64,000 bases of DNA from Pseudomonadota bacterium. Lineage in GTDB: Bacteria; Myxococcota_A; Polyangia; Polyangiales; Polyangiaceae. The DNA lies in contig JAFAER010000011.1 in the NCBI GenBank assembly GCA_023423895.1, positions 162,312-226,311 on the forward strand. The letters are read 5' to 3'. Position numbers and translations under genes: made by a program. Below the pieces are notes generated by a model. That model was not told the DNA's origin. It worked only from the letters and a program-made list of their open reading frames with translations, and searched no databases. Numbering within the stretch: the stretch's first letter is position 1; each line of letters starts with the position of its first letter. Of this stretch, positions 26,220-34,238 are shown piece after piece.

Positions 26220-26621
26220 ATGGAGACCCGGGAGGTCATCGCGAGCGAGGTCCCGGCGCACGTGACCGCGGAGCGCGAGCGCGTCCGCGTCTTGCTCGAC
26301 GACGTCATCCGGAGCGCGCTCCAGACCGGCAGCAAGGTCGGTCATCGAGCGGTGCGTGAAGAGCTCGCGCTGCTGCGCGCCGCGGCGGAACGCGCGGTCG
26401 ACGTCGAGCTGCGCGAGCTCGCGCCTCTACTCCACAGCGACGAGGCGTCGGAGCTGTACGCCCACCACGCCGCGATGGCCGCCCTGAGCGCGTTCGAGCA
26501 CGACGTCGACGAGCATCACGGCTGTGACCTCGTCGCGCAGGCCGAGCAGCTCGTCGAGGCGTTCGGTTTCGATCTCGACATCGCGGCGGCGCCACTCGAC
26601 GGTGAGCGGCTCCCGCGCTGA
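26220..26621 (+). CDS. Hypothetical helical protein
   Basis: 133 residues, predicted mostly helical with many Arg/Glu/Ala (ERERVRVLLDDVIRSAL; ALLRAAAERAVDVELRELA). A His/Asp-rich stretch DVDEHHGCDL lies near the C-terminus. No signal peptide or membrane segment. Family not recognised. It follows the zinc-ribbon gene by 35 bp on the same strand, and codon use is like its neighbours. Downstream lies repeat copy C, reading the opposite way. Confidence 0.6.
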   Translation: METREVIASEVPAHVTAERERVRVLLDDVIRSALQTGSKVGHRAVREELALLRAAAERAVDVELRELAPLLHSDEASELYAHHAAMAALSAFEHDVDEHHGCDLVAQAEQLVEAFGFDLDIAAAPLDGERLPR

Positions 26622-26637
26622 CGACGCCTCACCTCGA

Positions 26638-26655
26638 AGCTGCGGGGGAGCAGCT
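26638..26655 (-). repeat. Small hairpin with C-rich loop next to copy C
   Basis: On the minus strand AGCTGC and GCAGCT pair perfectly around a TCCCCC loop. It lies about 15 bp past the 3' end of copy C in the same reading direction. A second C-loop hairpin next to a copy is also seen after copy B (1815-1860). Confidence 0.5.
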
Positions 26656-26666
26656 CGATCCGGCGC

Positions 26667-26831
26667 TCGAAATGAAAAACACGCTGCGGCGGGCTCGGGG
26701 GGGGACAAGCCTCACCGCAGCGCTGTCTGGTCTCTATGCGGGTACCGTGCCGACGGCGAAGTGCCTGAAATCGCGTGTTCCGGACGTTACGGCCGTGCAC
26801 GGACGAAGGATCACGCCGACAACCTCGAAAG
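26667..26831 (-). repeat. Dispersed structured repeat, copy C
   Basis: Minus-strand copy, best match to copy A. Shared blocks are CGAGGTTGTC, GTGATC, CACGCGATTTC, CACTTCG, GTCGGCACGGTACCCGCATAG, CCAGACAGCGCTGCGG, the hairpin 26682-26722 and TTTTTCATTTCGAGC. It begins about 70 bases after the htrA stop and reads in the same direction as htrA. It could be the htrA terminator region or a separately transcribed RNA. Confidence 0.8.
26671..26722 (-). terminator. Poly-C-loop hairpin plus T-tract (copy C)
   Basis: Arms CGCTGCGGTG and CGCCGCAGCG pair, and the bulged A, the GGCTT/GAGCC inner stem and the loop of GT plus eight C are the same as in copies A and B. Relative to copy A, a T-G pair has become T-A and a C-G pair has become T-G; both keep pairing. 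GTGTTTTT follows the stem. Likely ends htrA transcripts. Confidence 0.6.
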
Positions 26832-26899
26832 GCGGGATCCTCCAGCGAGCCGCGAGCCGCGAGCGCTTTGTCGGTGCGAACCGACGCGCCGGCTCGCGG

Positions 26900-28297
26900 C
26901 TACTTCTTCATCGCGGCGTAGAACGTCTGATCGCGGCGGCGGACGCGGAGGAGGAGCGCGCCGTCCTTGGCCGCTTCGGAGAGCTGGGTGGCCGTGGGCT
27001 CCGAGATGCCGTCCGCTTCGACGATGACGTCGCCGGTCTTGAGGCCTGCGCGATCGGCCGACGAGCCCGGGGCGATGCTCGTGATGACTGGAACCGGCTT
27101 TGCAAGACCGAGCTGCGCCGCCTGCTGTGGGGACAGGTCGCGCACCGAGAGGCCGAGGCCCGCCTGCGGGACGCCTTGTTGCTGGACGGGAAGCGGCGGA
27201 ACGGCGGCCTCCGGGCGCGCGGTGAGGACGGCGCTCGAGCCGTAACGTTTGCCGTCGCGGATGATCTCGAGCGGTATGGTCTGCCCGACCTCGTGCGCGA
27301 TCACCTCGCGAACGAGCTCGCGGCCGTCCGTCACCTTCTTGCCCGCAACGGCGGCGATGACGTCGCCGGCCTTGATGTTCGCCTTCTGGGCGGGGCCGCC
27401 GTCGGTGACCGAGTTGATGAGGACACCTGCGCGCGCATCACCGAGCTTGAGCGCGGTCGCGAGCTCCGGGGTGAGGTCCTGGATGCCGACGCCGATCCAC
27501 GCGCGTTCGACCTTGCCCTTCTTGAGGATTTGCTCGGCCACGCGGCGCGCGAGGTTCGACGGAACGGCGAAGCCGATGCCGGCGCCGCGTCCGACGATCA
27601 TCGTGTTGATGCCGAGGACCTGTCCGTTGAGATCGCAGAGCGGGCCGCCGGAGTTGCCCGGGTTGATGCTCGCGTCCGTCTGCAGGTAGTCCTCGATGGC
27701 GTTCATCCCGAGGCCGCCGCGGCCCTTCGCGCTGAGCACGCCGGTCGTGACCGTGTAGCCGAGACCGAACGGTGAGCCGATCGCGACGACCCACTCGCCG
27801 ACACGCGCGGCGTCCGAGTCGGCGAACTTGGCGGCCGTCAGGCCCGTCGCGTCGACCTTGATGACCGCGAGATCGGTGGCGGGGTCGCGGCCGAGCAGCT
27901 TCGCCGAGAGGAGGCGCCCGTCGCGGAGGCGTACGTTGATCGTGAGCGCGTGATCGATGACGTGGTTGTTCGTCAGGATCGCGCCGTCCGACGTGAACAC
28001 GACGCCCGAGCCGGTCCCACGCGCGATCGGCGAGTCCTGGTTCTTGCCGAAGAAGCGGAGGACCTGATCGGCGTTTTCGTCGCGGGCCGTCACGTCGATC
28101 TGGACGACCGCCGGGCTGACGCGATCGGCGACCGAGACGAACCCGTCGGACAGCTTCTTTGCTTCTGCCTGCGCGGCGGCGGCTTGCGGGGTGACCGGCG
28201 GCGGTTTGTCCTGCGCGAACGCCGGCGGCGCGAGCGCAGCCGCAGCGAGACCGAGCGAGAGGACGGGAGCGAAGCCGCGAATGCCGAAAGACCGCAT
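26900..28297 (-). CDS. HtrA/DegP-type serine protease with two PDZ regions
   Basis: 465 residues. A signal peptide ends PAFAQ, so the protein is periplasmic. The trypsin-like domain shows His in LTNNHVIDHA, Asp in DPATDLAVIKVD and Ser in NPGNSGGPL. Two PDZ regions follow (about 255-350, AWIGVGIQDLTPEL and GPAQKANIKAGDVIAAV; and about 365-455, GLGLSVRDLSPQQAAQLG and SADRAGLKTGDVIVEAD). Such proteases degrade or refold damaged envelope proteins. The ATG at 28297 is chosen for the signal peptide; upstream codons are Arg-rich and untypical. Copy C of the structured repeat lies just downstream. Confidence 0.92.
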   Translation of the reverse strand: MRSFGIRGFAPVLSLGLAAAALAPPAFAQDKPPPVTPQAAAAQAEAKKLSDGFVSVADRVSPAVVQIDVTARDENADQVLRFFGKNQDSPIARGTGSGVVFTSDGAILTNNHVIDHALTINVRLRDGRLLSAKLLGRDPATDLAVIKVDATGLTAAKFADSDAARVGEWVVAIGSPFGLGYTVTTGVLSAKGRGGLGMNAIEDYLQTDASINPGNSGGPLCDLNGQVLGINTMIVGRGAGIGFAVPSNLARRVAEQILKKGKVERAWIGVGIQDLTPELATALKLGDARAGVLINSVTDGGPAQKANIKAGDVIAAVAGKKVTDGRELVREVIAHEVGQTIPLEIIRDGKRYGSSAVLTARPEAAVPPLPVQQQGVPQAGLGLSVRDLSPQQAAQLGLAKPVPVITSIAPGSSADRAGLKTGDVIVEADGISEPTATQLSEAAKDGALLLRVRRRDQTFYAAMKK

Positions 28298-28451
28298 GAA
28301 GCCTCCGAAAGGACACCGTGCGAGAAGACAGCTTGGGCCTGCTGCACCCAGCCGCAAGGGCCGACGATGCCTGGCCCGGTCACAACGTACCACGGCCGCG
28401 ATCGATCCCTCCTCCCGGGACCCGGTCGGGTTCGAGCTCGGCCGTGCGGCG

Positions 28452-29495
28452 TCAGGCGTGACGTTCGACAATCCGCGACCACGGGCGGGCGCCCGTCGTC
28501 ATGGCGCCTTCGTGCAGCGGGCTCGACGGCGGATCGAGATCCGTCAGCTCCAACGTCGCGGCACCGCGCATGAAAGCGAGCCGGCGCCCGAGCCGGACGA
28601 GCGGCGCGACGAGCGGCCGCGGATCGAGCGCAGGATCGACGGCGAAGCGCCCGAGCAGGCCTCGCCGCGCCGGGACGAACGGCGGATCGAGCGACATCAC
28701 CGTGAGAGAGGCGCTCGCCCGGACGACACGTTGTTCGTCCACGACGACGAGCTCGCACTGATCGAGCGCGCCCGCGGGGCGGGCGAGATGCGCGGCGAGC
28801 GCGCCGACGAACGTGGCGTCGACCGCACGCGGGCGATCGAAGCGGATGTCTCCCTGGTTGCGTCGTCGCGCCGCGAGCGCCGGGTCGAGCATCGCGATCG
28901 CGAGCGCATCGTCGGGCGTCGCGAGGCGTGCGGTCCACGGTCCCGCCTTGAAGAGCGCGGGGTCGTCGGCGCCGTCGGTCGCGAGGCGCGCGGTCCAGGA
29001 CACCGGCACGTAGCCGACCTTCGCGTAGAAGGCATGCGCGGGGTTCGGCTCGAGCACCTCGGCGGCCATGACGACGGGCGAGCCGTGGCTCATGTGGCGC
29101 GCGACCTGCGCGAGCGACTCGAGCAGCGCACGCCCGACGCCGCGCGATCGCGTGCGGGAGGAGACGATGAGCGAACGCACTTCGCACGTGTACGGCGTGG
29201 TTTCGTCGATGCCGTGGCGCTCGAACCAGCCCTCGACCTGACCGACGACGCCGAGGTCGGTGTGCGCGACGAGGTGGACATGGCGTCCGAGGACCGGCTG
29301 TCCGGCGCGGACGCGCGCGTCGTCGGAGAGGCGATGCGCGAGCTGTTCGTACACGCGCGAATCGCGGGTGCCTGCGTAGCCGCCCCAGGCCTCGTGCGCG
29401 TCCCAGAGCTCACGCCAGAGCGCGGCGACCGCGCGACCTTCGTCGACGTTCGCGGCGCGGACCACGACCGAGGGGGCTTTCGTCACGGCGGCCAT
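28452..29495 (-). CDS. Double-domain GNAT acetyltransferase
   Basis: 347 residues. The N-terminal half is a clear GNAT domain: VVGQVEGWFE, CEVRSLIVSSRTRSRGVGRAL (acetyl-CoA loop RSRGVGRA) and AHAFYAKVGYVPVS. The C-terminal half (about 185-340) begins again with TARLATPDDALAIAML and has a GNAT-like strand order but no clear acetyl-CoA loop, so it may be a degenerate second domain. Substrate unknown. The start overlaps the truA 3' end by 13 bases, which couples it to truA. Confidence 0.82.
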   Translation of the reverse strand: MAAVTKAPSVVVRAANVDEGRAVAALWRELWDAHEAWGGYAGTRDSRVYEQLAHRLSDDARVRAGQPVLGRHVHLVAHTDLGVVGQVEGWFERHGIDETTPYTCEVRSLIVSSRTRSRGVGRALLESLAQVARHMSHGSPVVMAAEVLEPNPAHAFYAKVGYVPVSWTARLATDGADDPALFKAGPWTARLATPDDALAIAMLDPALAARRRNQGDIRFDRPRAVDATFVGALAAHLARPAGALDQCELVVVDEQRVVRASASLTVMSLDPPFVPARRGLLGRFAVDPALDPRPLVAPLVRLGRRLAFMRGAATLELTDLDPPSSPLHEGAMTTGARPWSRIVERHA

Positions 29496-30256
29496 CGTTC
29501 ACCCGAGCCTTCCGGCATCTCGAGCTCGATGGACTGTAGCGTGAGCCCATGCGCCGGCGCAGTCTGACCAGCAAGCGCTCGGTCTTTTCCTGCCAGTGCG
29601 CGGGCGATCGTTCCCTCTTCCAGATGTCCTCGGCCGACATCGACCAGCGTGCCGACGAGGATCCGGACCATGTTGTAGAGAAAGGCATTGCCCTCGATGG
29701 TGATGCTCCATCGTCGGGGTGACGTCCGCTCGAGCTCCACGCCGTGGATCGTGCGGACCGTCTCGGCGCGCTCGTCGCCGGCCGAGCGGAACGCGGCGAA
29801 GTCGTGGGTGCCCACGATCGCCTTCGCCTCTCGTTCCATGCGCGCCATGTCCATCTCGTAGCCGATCCTCCACGTCCTCGTGCAAAGCAGCGGATCGCGC
29901 ACTTTGTCGAACAGGAGGTCGTAACGGTAGCGCTTCTTCTTGCTCGCGAAGCGAGGCGAAAAGCCCGGGGGAACGATCTGGGCCGAGCGGACCGCGACAT
30001 CCTCCGGCAGGTGCTGGTTCAAGGTGAGCACCCAGCCGCGCGGCGGCATGCCGACCCGGGCATCGAACGCGGCGAGCTGACCTTCGGCATGAACGCCTGC
30101 ATCGGTCCGGCTCGTGCCCCTCGGGCCCTCGGCGCGCGGATCGAGGGCCAGGATCGCACCGCGCAGGGTGTCCTCGACCGTACGCGCGTCCCTCTGGGTC
30201 GCCCAGCCCGAGAAGCCCGTCCCCGCGTACGAGACCTGGACGAGAACGCCGATCAT
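29483..30256 (-). CDS. truA: tRNA pseudouridine(38-40) synthase
   Basis: Makes pseudouridine at positions 38-40 of the tRNA anticodon stem. 257 residues. Family motifs: VSYAGTGFSGWATQ, the catalytic Asp52 in SRTDAGVHAEGQ, FSPRFASKKKRYRY, and FLYNMVRILVGTLVDVGRG. The ATG at 30256 overlaps the stop of the upstream small lipoprotein gene as ATGA. It is placed between two tiny lipoproteins and an acetyltransferase in one tight minus-strand unit. Confidence 0.95.
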   Translation of the reverse strand: MIGVLVQVSYAGTGFSGWATQRDARTVEDTLRGAILALDPRAEGPRGTSRTDAGVHAEGQLAAFDARVGMPPRGWVLTLNQHLPEDVAVRSAQIVPPGFSPRFASKKKRYRYDLLFDKVRDPLLCTRTWRIGYEMDMARMEREAKAIVGTHDFAAFRSAGDERAETVRTIHGVELERTSPRRWSITIEGNAFLYNMVRILVGTLVDVGRGHLEEGTIARALAGKDRALAGQTAPAHGLTLQSIELEMPEGSGERWPP

Positions 30257-30528
30257 CCGTCGCCTCGCGCGTCCGAAGATGCATCGCCGGCGGTCCCCGC
30301 TCCGGCTTCGTCGGCGGTCGGGATGAGGGGCTCTTCTTCGCCCGGAGGATCGGTCGCGCCCGACACGAGCGAAGGGGCGGAGACGCAGCTCCGGGCGGCG
30401 CAATAGTTCGACAAGCAGTCCTCGTTGCGGAGGCATTCCTCGCCGATCGGACGCCGCGACTCGCCACAGGCCGCGATGACGCCGCACGCGGCAGAAGCGA
30501 GCATGCTCGCGATGAACAGCGCGCGCAT
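30253..30528 (-). CDS. Small Cys-rich lipoprotein
   Basis: 91 residues. A lipoprotein signal (MRALFIASMLASAACGVIAAC) can be read with the lipobox near residue 15 or 21. A short Cys-rich module follows, GEECLRNEDCLSNYC, resembling the Dickkopf-like Cys modules common in myxobacterial lipoproteins. The tail is Asp/Gly/Ala-rich. It overlaps truA by 4 bases and abuts the preceding small lipoprotein gene. Function unknown. Confidence 0.72.
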   Translation of the reverse strand: MRALFIASMLASAACGVIAACGESRRPIGEECLRNEDCLSNYCAARSCVSAPSLVSGATDPPGEEEPLIPTADEAGAGTAGDASSDARGDG

Positions 30529-30801
30529 TCAGCCTCCGTCGGCGGCGTCGGAGGCGTCGGAGGCGTCGTGATCGAGCCCGGCCTCCAGGTCGTCGCTGCT
30601 CGTCCCCCCATCGGGGACCAAGACGCCGCCGTCGGTTTTCGCGACCGCGCCGTCGCCTTCGCTCGGCGCGCAGGCGGCGGGGTCGGAACAATCCGGAGTC
30701 ACGCCGTCGACGCAGCTTGCTCCGAGCTGAGCGGCGCCGAGGAGGGCCGCGGCGACGAAGCTGAAAAGCCCCACGGGTCTTCCGCTCGCCGCCGGGCTCA
30801 C
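30529..30801 (-). CDS. Small Asp/Gly-rich lipoprotein
   Basis: 90 residues from a GTG at 30801. A hydrophobic N-terminal segment (VGLFSFVAAALLGAAQLGASC) ends in a possible lipobox LGASC. A Cys-containing stretch (CVDGVTPDCSDPAAC) and a low-complexity Asp/Gly/Ala tail (DASDASDAADGG) follow. Its stop (TGA) is directly followed by the ATG of the next gene, and its start lies 1 base after the stop of the AgmX/PglI-type gene. Function unknown. Confidence 0.65.
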   Translation of the reverse strand: MSPAASGRPVGLFSFVAAALLGAAQLGASCVDGVTPDCSDPAACAPSEGDGAVAKTDGGVLVPDGGTSSDDLEAGLDHDASDASDAADGG

Positions 30802-30802
30802 G

Positions 30803-31408
30803 TCACTGCCTCGGGACGAAGTTGATGGGAATGTTCGCGTCGACGCATCCGCCCTTCGGCGAAGGGAAGTTCGCGCCCCGGAAATACCCCAACACGCACT
30901 GGCCCACCTGCTGCGAGCTCATCTCGTTGCTCGCGATCCCGGTCGAGCACACCTGACCGTTCGCGCCGATGCGGACGGCTACCGTGACCTTGCCACGCAG
31001 CGTGGGGTCCTGAGCGAGCGCGTTGTCGTAGCAGCGGTGCGCCTGCCGGACGCGGAACTGAAGCGCGGTCTCGAGCTCCGATCCGGTCGAGCCCGTGCAC
31101 TTCTTGGCGTCGCACTGGTTGTTCGAGCCCTGCGTGACGACGGTCTTCTTGCCGGCATCTTCTTCTTGTCCGGCGTCTTCGACCGGGGGCGGCAGCGGCA
31201 CGTCATCGTCGGGGTTTCGTCCCGACGGGACCGGGGGCGGCGCCGCATCGATGTAGACGATCGGCGGCGCATCCGGCTTCTGACACGTCTTCACAGCGAC
31301 CGCGGCGCCGATGCCGCCGAGGAGCAGGACCGCGATGACGACATACTTGCCGCCTCCGCTGGAAGGGACCCCGGCAGGAGTGGACGGGGGCGGTGCATTC
31401 GAGGCCAT
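30803..31408 (-). CDS. AgmX/PglI C-terminal-type membrane protein
   Basis: 201 residues. One membrane segment (about 20-40, GKYVVIAVLLLGGIGAAVAV) comes after a Pro-rich start. A Pro/Asp linker follows, and then a C-terminal domain (about 105-200) with paired Cys: the segment CDAKKCTGSTGSELETAL, then RQAHRCYDNALAQDPTLRGKV, and a beta portion with TVAVRIGANGQV. This matches the domain named after gliding-motility proteins AgmX and PglI, a TonB-C-like fold. Periplasmic location is expected. It heads a tight operon with two lipoproteins and truA. A sigma-70-like promoter lies at 31469-31496. Confidence 0.8.
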   Translation of the reverse strand: MASNAPPPSTPAGVPSSGGGKYVVIAVLLLGGIGAAVAVKTCQKPDAPPIVYIDAAPPPVPSGRNPDDDVPLPPPVEDAGQEEDAGKKTVVTQGSNNQCDAKKCTGSTGSELETALQFRVRQAHRCYDNALAQDPTLRGKVTVAVRIGANGQVCSTGIASNEMSSQQVGQCVLGYFRGANFPSPKGGCVDANIPINFVPRQ

Positions 31409-31468
31409 CTAGCGCTTTACCTGGAACCGAAGGAACGAAGGGGCTGGGTCAAAACAGCACGTTGGCGG

Positions 31469-31496
31469 AGTATACGTGGATTCCGGTGCCGGTGAA
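31469..31496 (-). promoter_or_regulatory. Sigma-70-like promoter of the AgmX-type/truA unit
   Basis: On the minus strand TTCACC and TATACT are separated by 16 bases, about 60 bases before the start codon at 31408. The -10 box matches the consensus at 5 of 6 positions. It abuts the 3' end of rsmD, whose stop codon is at 31502. Confidence 0.5.
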
Positions 31497-31501
31497 GCGC
31501 G

Positions 31502-32095
31502 TCATTGTGCGGGCTCCTCCGCCGGCGCGCTGTCGTCGACGGTCGAGCAGAAGAGAGAAAGGGTCGTGTCACCGTGCCGGCGCCGCCGATCGAGGGCGAG
31601 CCCGGGCGGGGGATCGGGCTCGTCGGACGATGCATGTTCGAGCACCAGGACACCGGAAGCGGCGAGGAGCCGCGCTGCCTTTGCGAGCAGCTCGGCGAAC
31701 CCGCGTGCCCGGACGTCGGCGTACGGCGGGTCGAGCAGGATGATGTCGAACGGGCCTTCGAGGTCGTCGAGCGCGCGCTCGACCCTCGTGGGCAGGACGG
31801 TGACCTGGTCTTCGATCGCGAGCGCGCGTGCGTTTTCGCGGATCGCCATGACCGCGGGCTTTCCGCTCTCGACGAGCACGGCCGAGCGTGCGCCGCGCGA
31901 GATCGCCTCGAAAGCAAGCGCTCCCGAGCCTGCGTAGAGATCGAGGACGCGCGGGCCGTGCTCGTCCGAGAAGGCGCCGTGCGACGCGAGCATCGAGAAG
32001 AGCGCCTCGCGGACGCGATCCGACGTCGGTCGGGTCTCCTGACCTCGCGGAGCAGCGAGCGCTCGTGAACGGTAGACGCCGCCGGTGATGCGCAT
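31502..32095 (-). CDS. rsmD: 16S rRNA (guanine-N2) methyltransferase
   Basis: Methylates G966 of 16S rRNA (E. coli numbering) in the small subunit. 197 residues. Signatures: MRITGGVYRSRALAAP at the N-terminus, TRPTSDRVREALFSML, the SAM loop VLDLYAGSGALAFEAISRGA, and catalytic DPPY in IILLDPPYADV. The ATG at 32095 starts the conserved motif directly. A GACTAGTC palindrome lies upstream between this gene and the divergent PEGA gene. Confidence 0.94.
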   Translation of the reverse strand: MRITGGVYRSRALAAPRGQETRPTSDRVREALFSMLASHGAFSDEHGPRVLDLYAGSGALAFEAISRGARSAVLVESGKPAVMAIRENARALAIEDQVTVLPTRVERALDDLEGPFDIILLDPPYADVRARGFAELLAKAARLLAASGVLVLEHASSDEPDPPPGLALDRRRRHGDTTLSLFCSTVDDSAPAEEPAQ

Positions 32096-32218
32096 GGCCG
32101 TCCAGACTAGTCAAAATTCGCCGCTCTCATCCCGATTGGATCGACGTCGGTCCGCCCCCCCGGGGTTGGGCTTCGGTCTTTGCTCCCAGCCGTCGAATGA
32201 CGATACCCTGCAGGAACG

Positions 32219-33406
32219 ATGCTTCGCCGCTGGCTCGTGCTTGCCCTCGTCGTGCTCGCGTTCGTCCTCTTCCCGCGTCGCCAAGCGCACGCGGAGCAGT
32301 CGACGGCCCACAGCGTCTCCGTCGCCGTGCTCGCCTTCGACTCGGAAGATGCCGAAGAACAAGCCGACGCGCTGACCGGCGCGCTCCGGTCACGCATCCG
32401 CGCGTCGCAAGGGTGGTCCCTCGTGGAGACCTCGCAGTCGCTGGGCATGCTGACCGCCGCGCTCCGCTGTCCGACGAAGCCGCTCACCGCGGAGTGCGAG
32501 CAGAAGATCGCCGACCAGATCAAATCCGAGCGCTACATCTTCGGGTACGTCACGAAGGGACCGCAGGCGAATCAGGTCACCGCGGAGATCCATCTCTACC
32601 AGAAGAGCAAGCCGGACACGGTCATCCGGGAGAGCTACGCGGACAACCTCAAGGACCAGAACGACGACACGCTTCGGAAGATCGCGCAGCGCGTCCTCGA
32701 TCGTCTCGGCGGGACGGCCGTGGGCACGATCGTCGTCAGGATGGGCAGCGAGAACGGCGAGGTGATCATCGACGGCGACAAGCGCGCTCCTCTCGAGAAG
32801 GGGACGGCCCGTGTCGAGCTGTCGCCCGGCGGGCACTCGGTCGAGGTCGCGGTCGCCGGGCAGGCGCCGCAGAAGCGCAACGTGCTCGTCACGGCCGGCA
32901 AGGAGACCGTGGTCGACCTCGCGCTCGCGGGGACGACTCCGTCCGAGCCGCCGAGGTCCGAGTCGTCCTTCCCGACGCGCAAGGTCGTCGGCGGCAGCCT
33001 CGCCGCGCTCGGCATCGGCGGCGGCGTCTTCGCGGGCGTCATGCTCGCGGGCTACTTCGACGCCAAGCAGAAGGGCGAGGACTACCAGAACGCGGCTGCG
33101 GTGAACCCGGAGGACCCGAAGCTGCCGCCCGGACAGAGCGCCGACCAGGCGTGCAGCTCCGGAACGCTCCCCTCGAACGCGACCATCTGCAAGACGAACG
33201 ACGACGCGACCACGAAGTCGACGATCTTCTGGGTCGCGGCGCCCGCCGCGGCCGTGCTCCTCGGCGCAGGCGCCTACTTCCTGCTCACGGATGGCGGTTC
33301 GGACGAGAAGGGCACGTCGAGCGCGAAGACGAAGGCCCCGAAGCCGCGCGTCACGCCGTCGGTCGGCCACAACTCTGCCGGCCTGTTCCTGTCCGGCAGC
33401 TTCTGA
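32219..33406 (+). CDS. PEGA-domain membrane protein
   Basis: 395 residues. It has a signal peptide or first membrane segment (MLRRWLVLALVVLAFVLF) cut near AHAEQ. A region of about 35-165 is similar in outline to FlgO/CsgG-type proteins (VAVLAFDSEDAEEQADALTGAL, SERYIFGYV). A PEGA module follows (about 175-240, GTIVVRMGSENGEVIIDGD). Two hydrophobic segments (about 258-280 and 338-358) flank a Cys-containing loop (CSSGTLPSNATIC). Likely an envelope protein with a small exported loop. It is divergent from rsmD. Confidence 0.82.
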   Translation: MLRRWLVLALVVLAFVLFPRRQAHAEQSTAHSVSVAVLAFDSEDAEEQADALTGALRSRIRASQGWSLVETSQSLGMLTAALRCPTKPLTAECEQKIADQIKSERYIFGYVTKGPQANQVTAEIHLYQKSKPDTVIRESYADNLKDQNDDTLRKIAQRVLDRLGGTAVGTIVVRMGSENGEVIIDGDKRAPLEKGTARVELSPGGHSVEVAVAGQAPQKRNVLVTAGKETVVDLALAGTTPSEPPRSESSFPTRKVVGGSLAALGIGGGVFAGVMLAGYFDAKQKGEDYQNAAAVNPEDPKLPPGQSADQACSSGTLPSNATICKTNDDATTKSTIFWVAAPAAAVLLGAGAYFLLTDGGSDEKGTSSAKTKAPKPRVTPSVGHNSAGLFLSGSF

Positions 33407-33443
33407 CGCGCGCGCACCAGGCGAACCAGCTGAACCAGGTGAA

Positions 33444-34238
33444 TCAGGCGAGCACGTCGCCGAGCCGGTAGCGGCCCGGAGCGCGTCCGACCAGCCAGCG
33501 ACCCGCGCGGAGCGCGCCACGCGCGAACAGGTCGCGGCTCGAGGCGCGATGCGTGAGCTCGATGCGCTCGCCGTCGCCGAGGAGGAAGGCGGTGTGGTCG
33601 CCGATGACGTCGCCTCCTCGCATCGCGAGGACGCCGATCTCGTCGGCCCCGCGCGCGCCGGGCTTGCCCTCGCGGCCGGTCACGAACCGCGAGTCTTTCC
33701 CCGCCGCCGCGCGCGCTGCCTTGGCGACCTCCGCGAGGCGGAGCGCCGTGCCGCTAGGAGCGTCGACCTTCATGCGGTGATGAGCCTCGACGATCTCGAT
33801 GTCGTAGCCTTCGCCGAGGGCAGCAACCGCGCGGGCGATGAGCTCGGAGAGGACGTGGATGCCGACGCTCATGTTCGGCTCCCAGAGCACGGGGACACTC
33901 TTGGCCGCTTCGTCGAGGGCCGCCGTGGCCGCCGCGTCGAGCCCCGTGGTGCCGCTCGCGATGGCGACCTTGCCGGCGATGCACGGCGCGCACGCGCGTG
34001 CGAGAACGGCGGGCGCCGAGAAATCGACGAGCATTTCTGCGCCGGAGGTCGCGATCGCACCGAGGTCGGACGTGATCGGTGCACCGATCGCGCCGATGCC
34101 CGCGAGCTCGCCGGCGTCCTTGCCTTCATCGCCGGCACCGATCGCGGCGACGACCTTCATTCCACCGTCGTGCGCGAGCCGCACGACGGCGCGGCCCATG
34201 CGCCCGTTGGCGCCGAGAACGGCGACGCGCGTGCTCAC
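33444..34238 (-). CDS. dapB: 4-hydroxy-tetrahydrodipicolinate reductase
   Basis: Second diaminopimelate-branch step after DapA, using NAD(P)H. 264 residues from a GTG at 34238. Family motifs: VAVLGANGRMGRAVVR (dinucleotide loop), FSAPA, ASGTTGLD, WEPNMSVGIHVL, and the active-site EAHHRMKVDAPSGTALRLAE. The GTG overlaps the dapA stop codon (GTGA), so dapA and dapB are translationally coupled. Confidence 0.95.
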   Translation of the reverse strand: MSTRVAVLGANGRMGRAVVRLAHDGGMKVVAAIGAGDEGKDAGELAGIGAIGAPITSDLGAIATSGAEMLVDFSAPAVLARACAPCIAGKVAIASGTTGLDAAATAALDEAAKSVPVLWEPNMSVGIHVLSELIARAVAALGEGYDIEIVEAHHRMKVDAPSGTALRLAEVAKAARAAAGKDSRFVTGREGKPGARGADEIGVLAMRGGDVIGDHTAFLLGDGERIELTHRASSRDLFARGALRAGRWLVGRAPGRYRLGDVLA

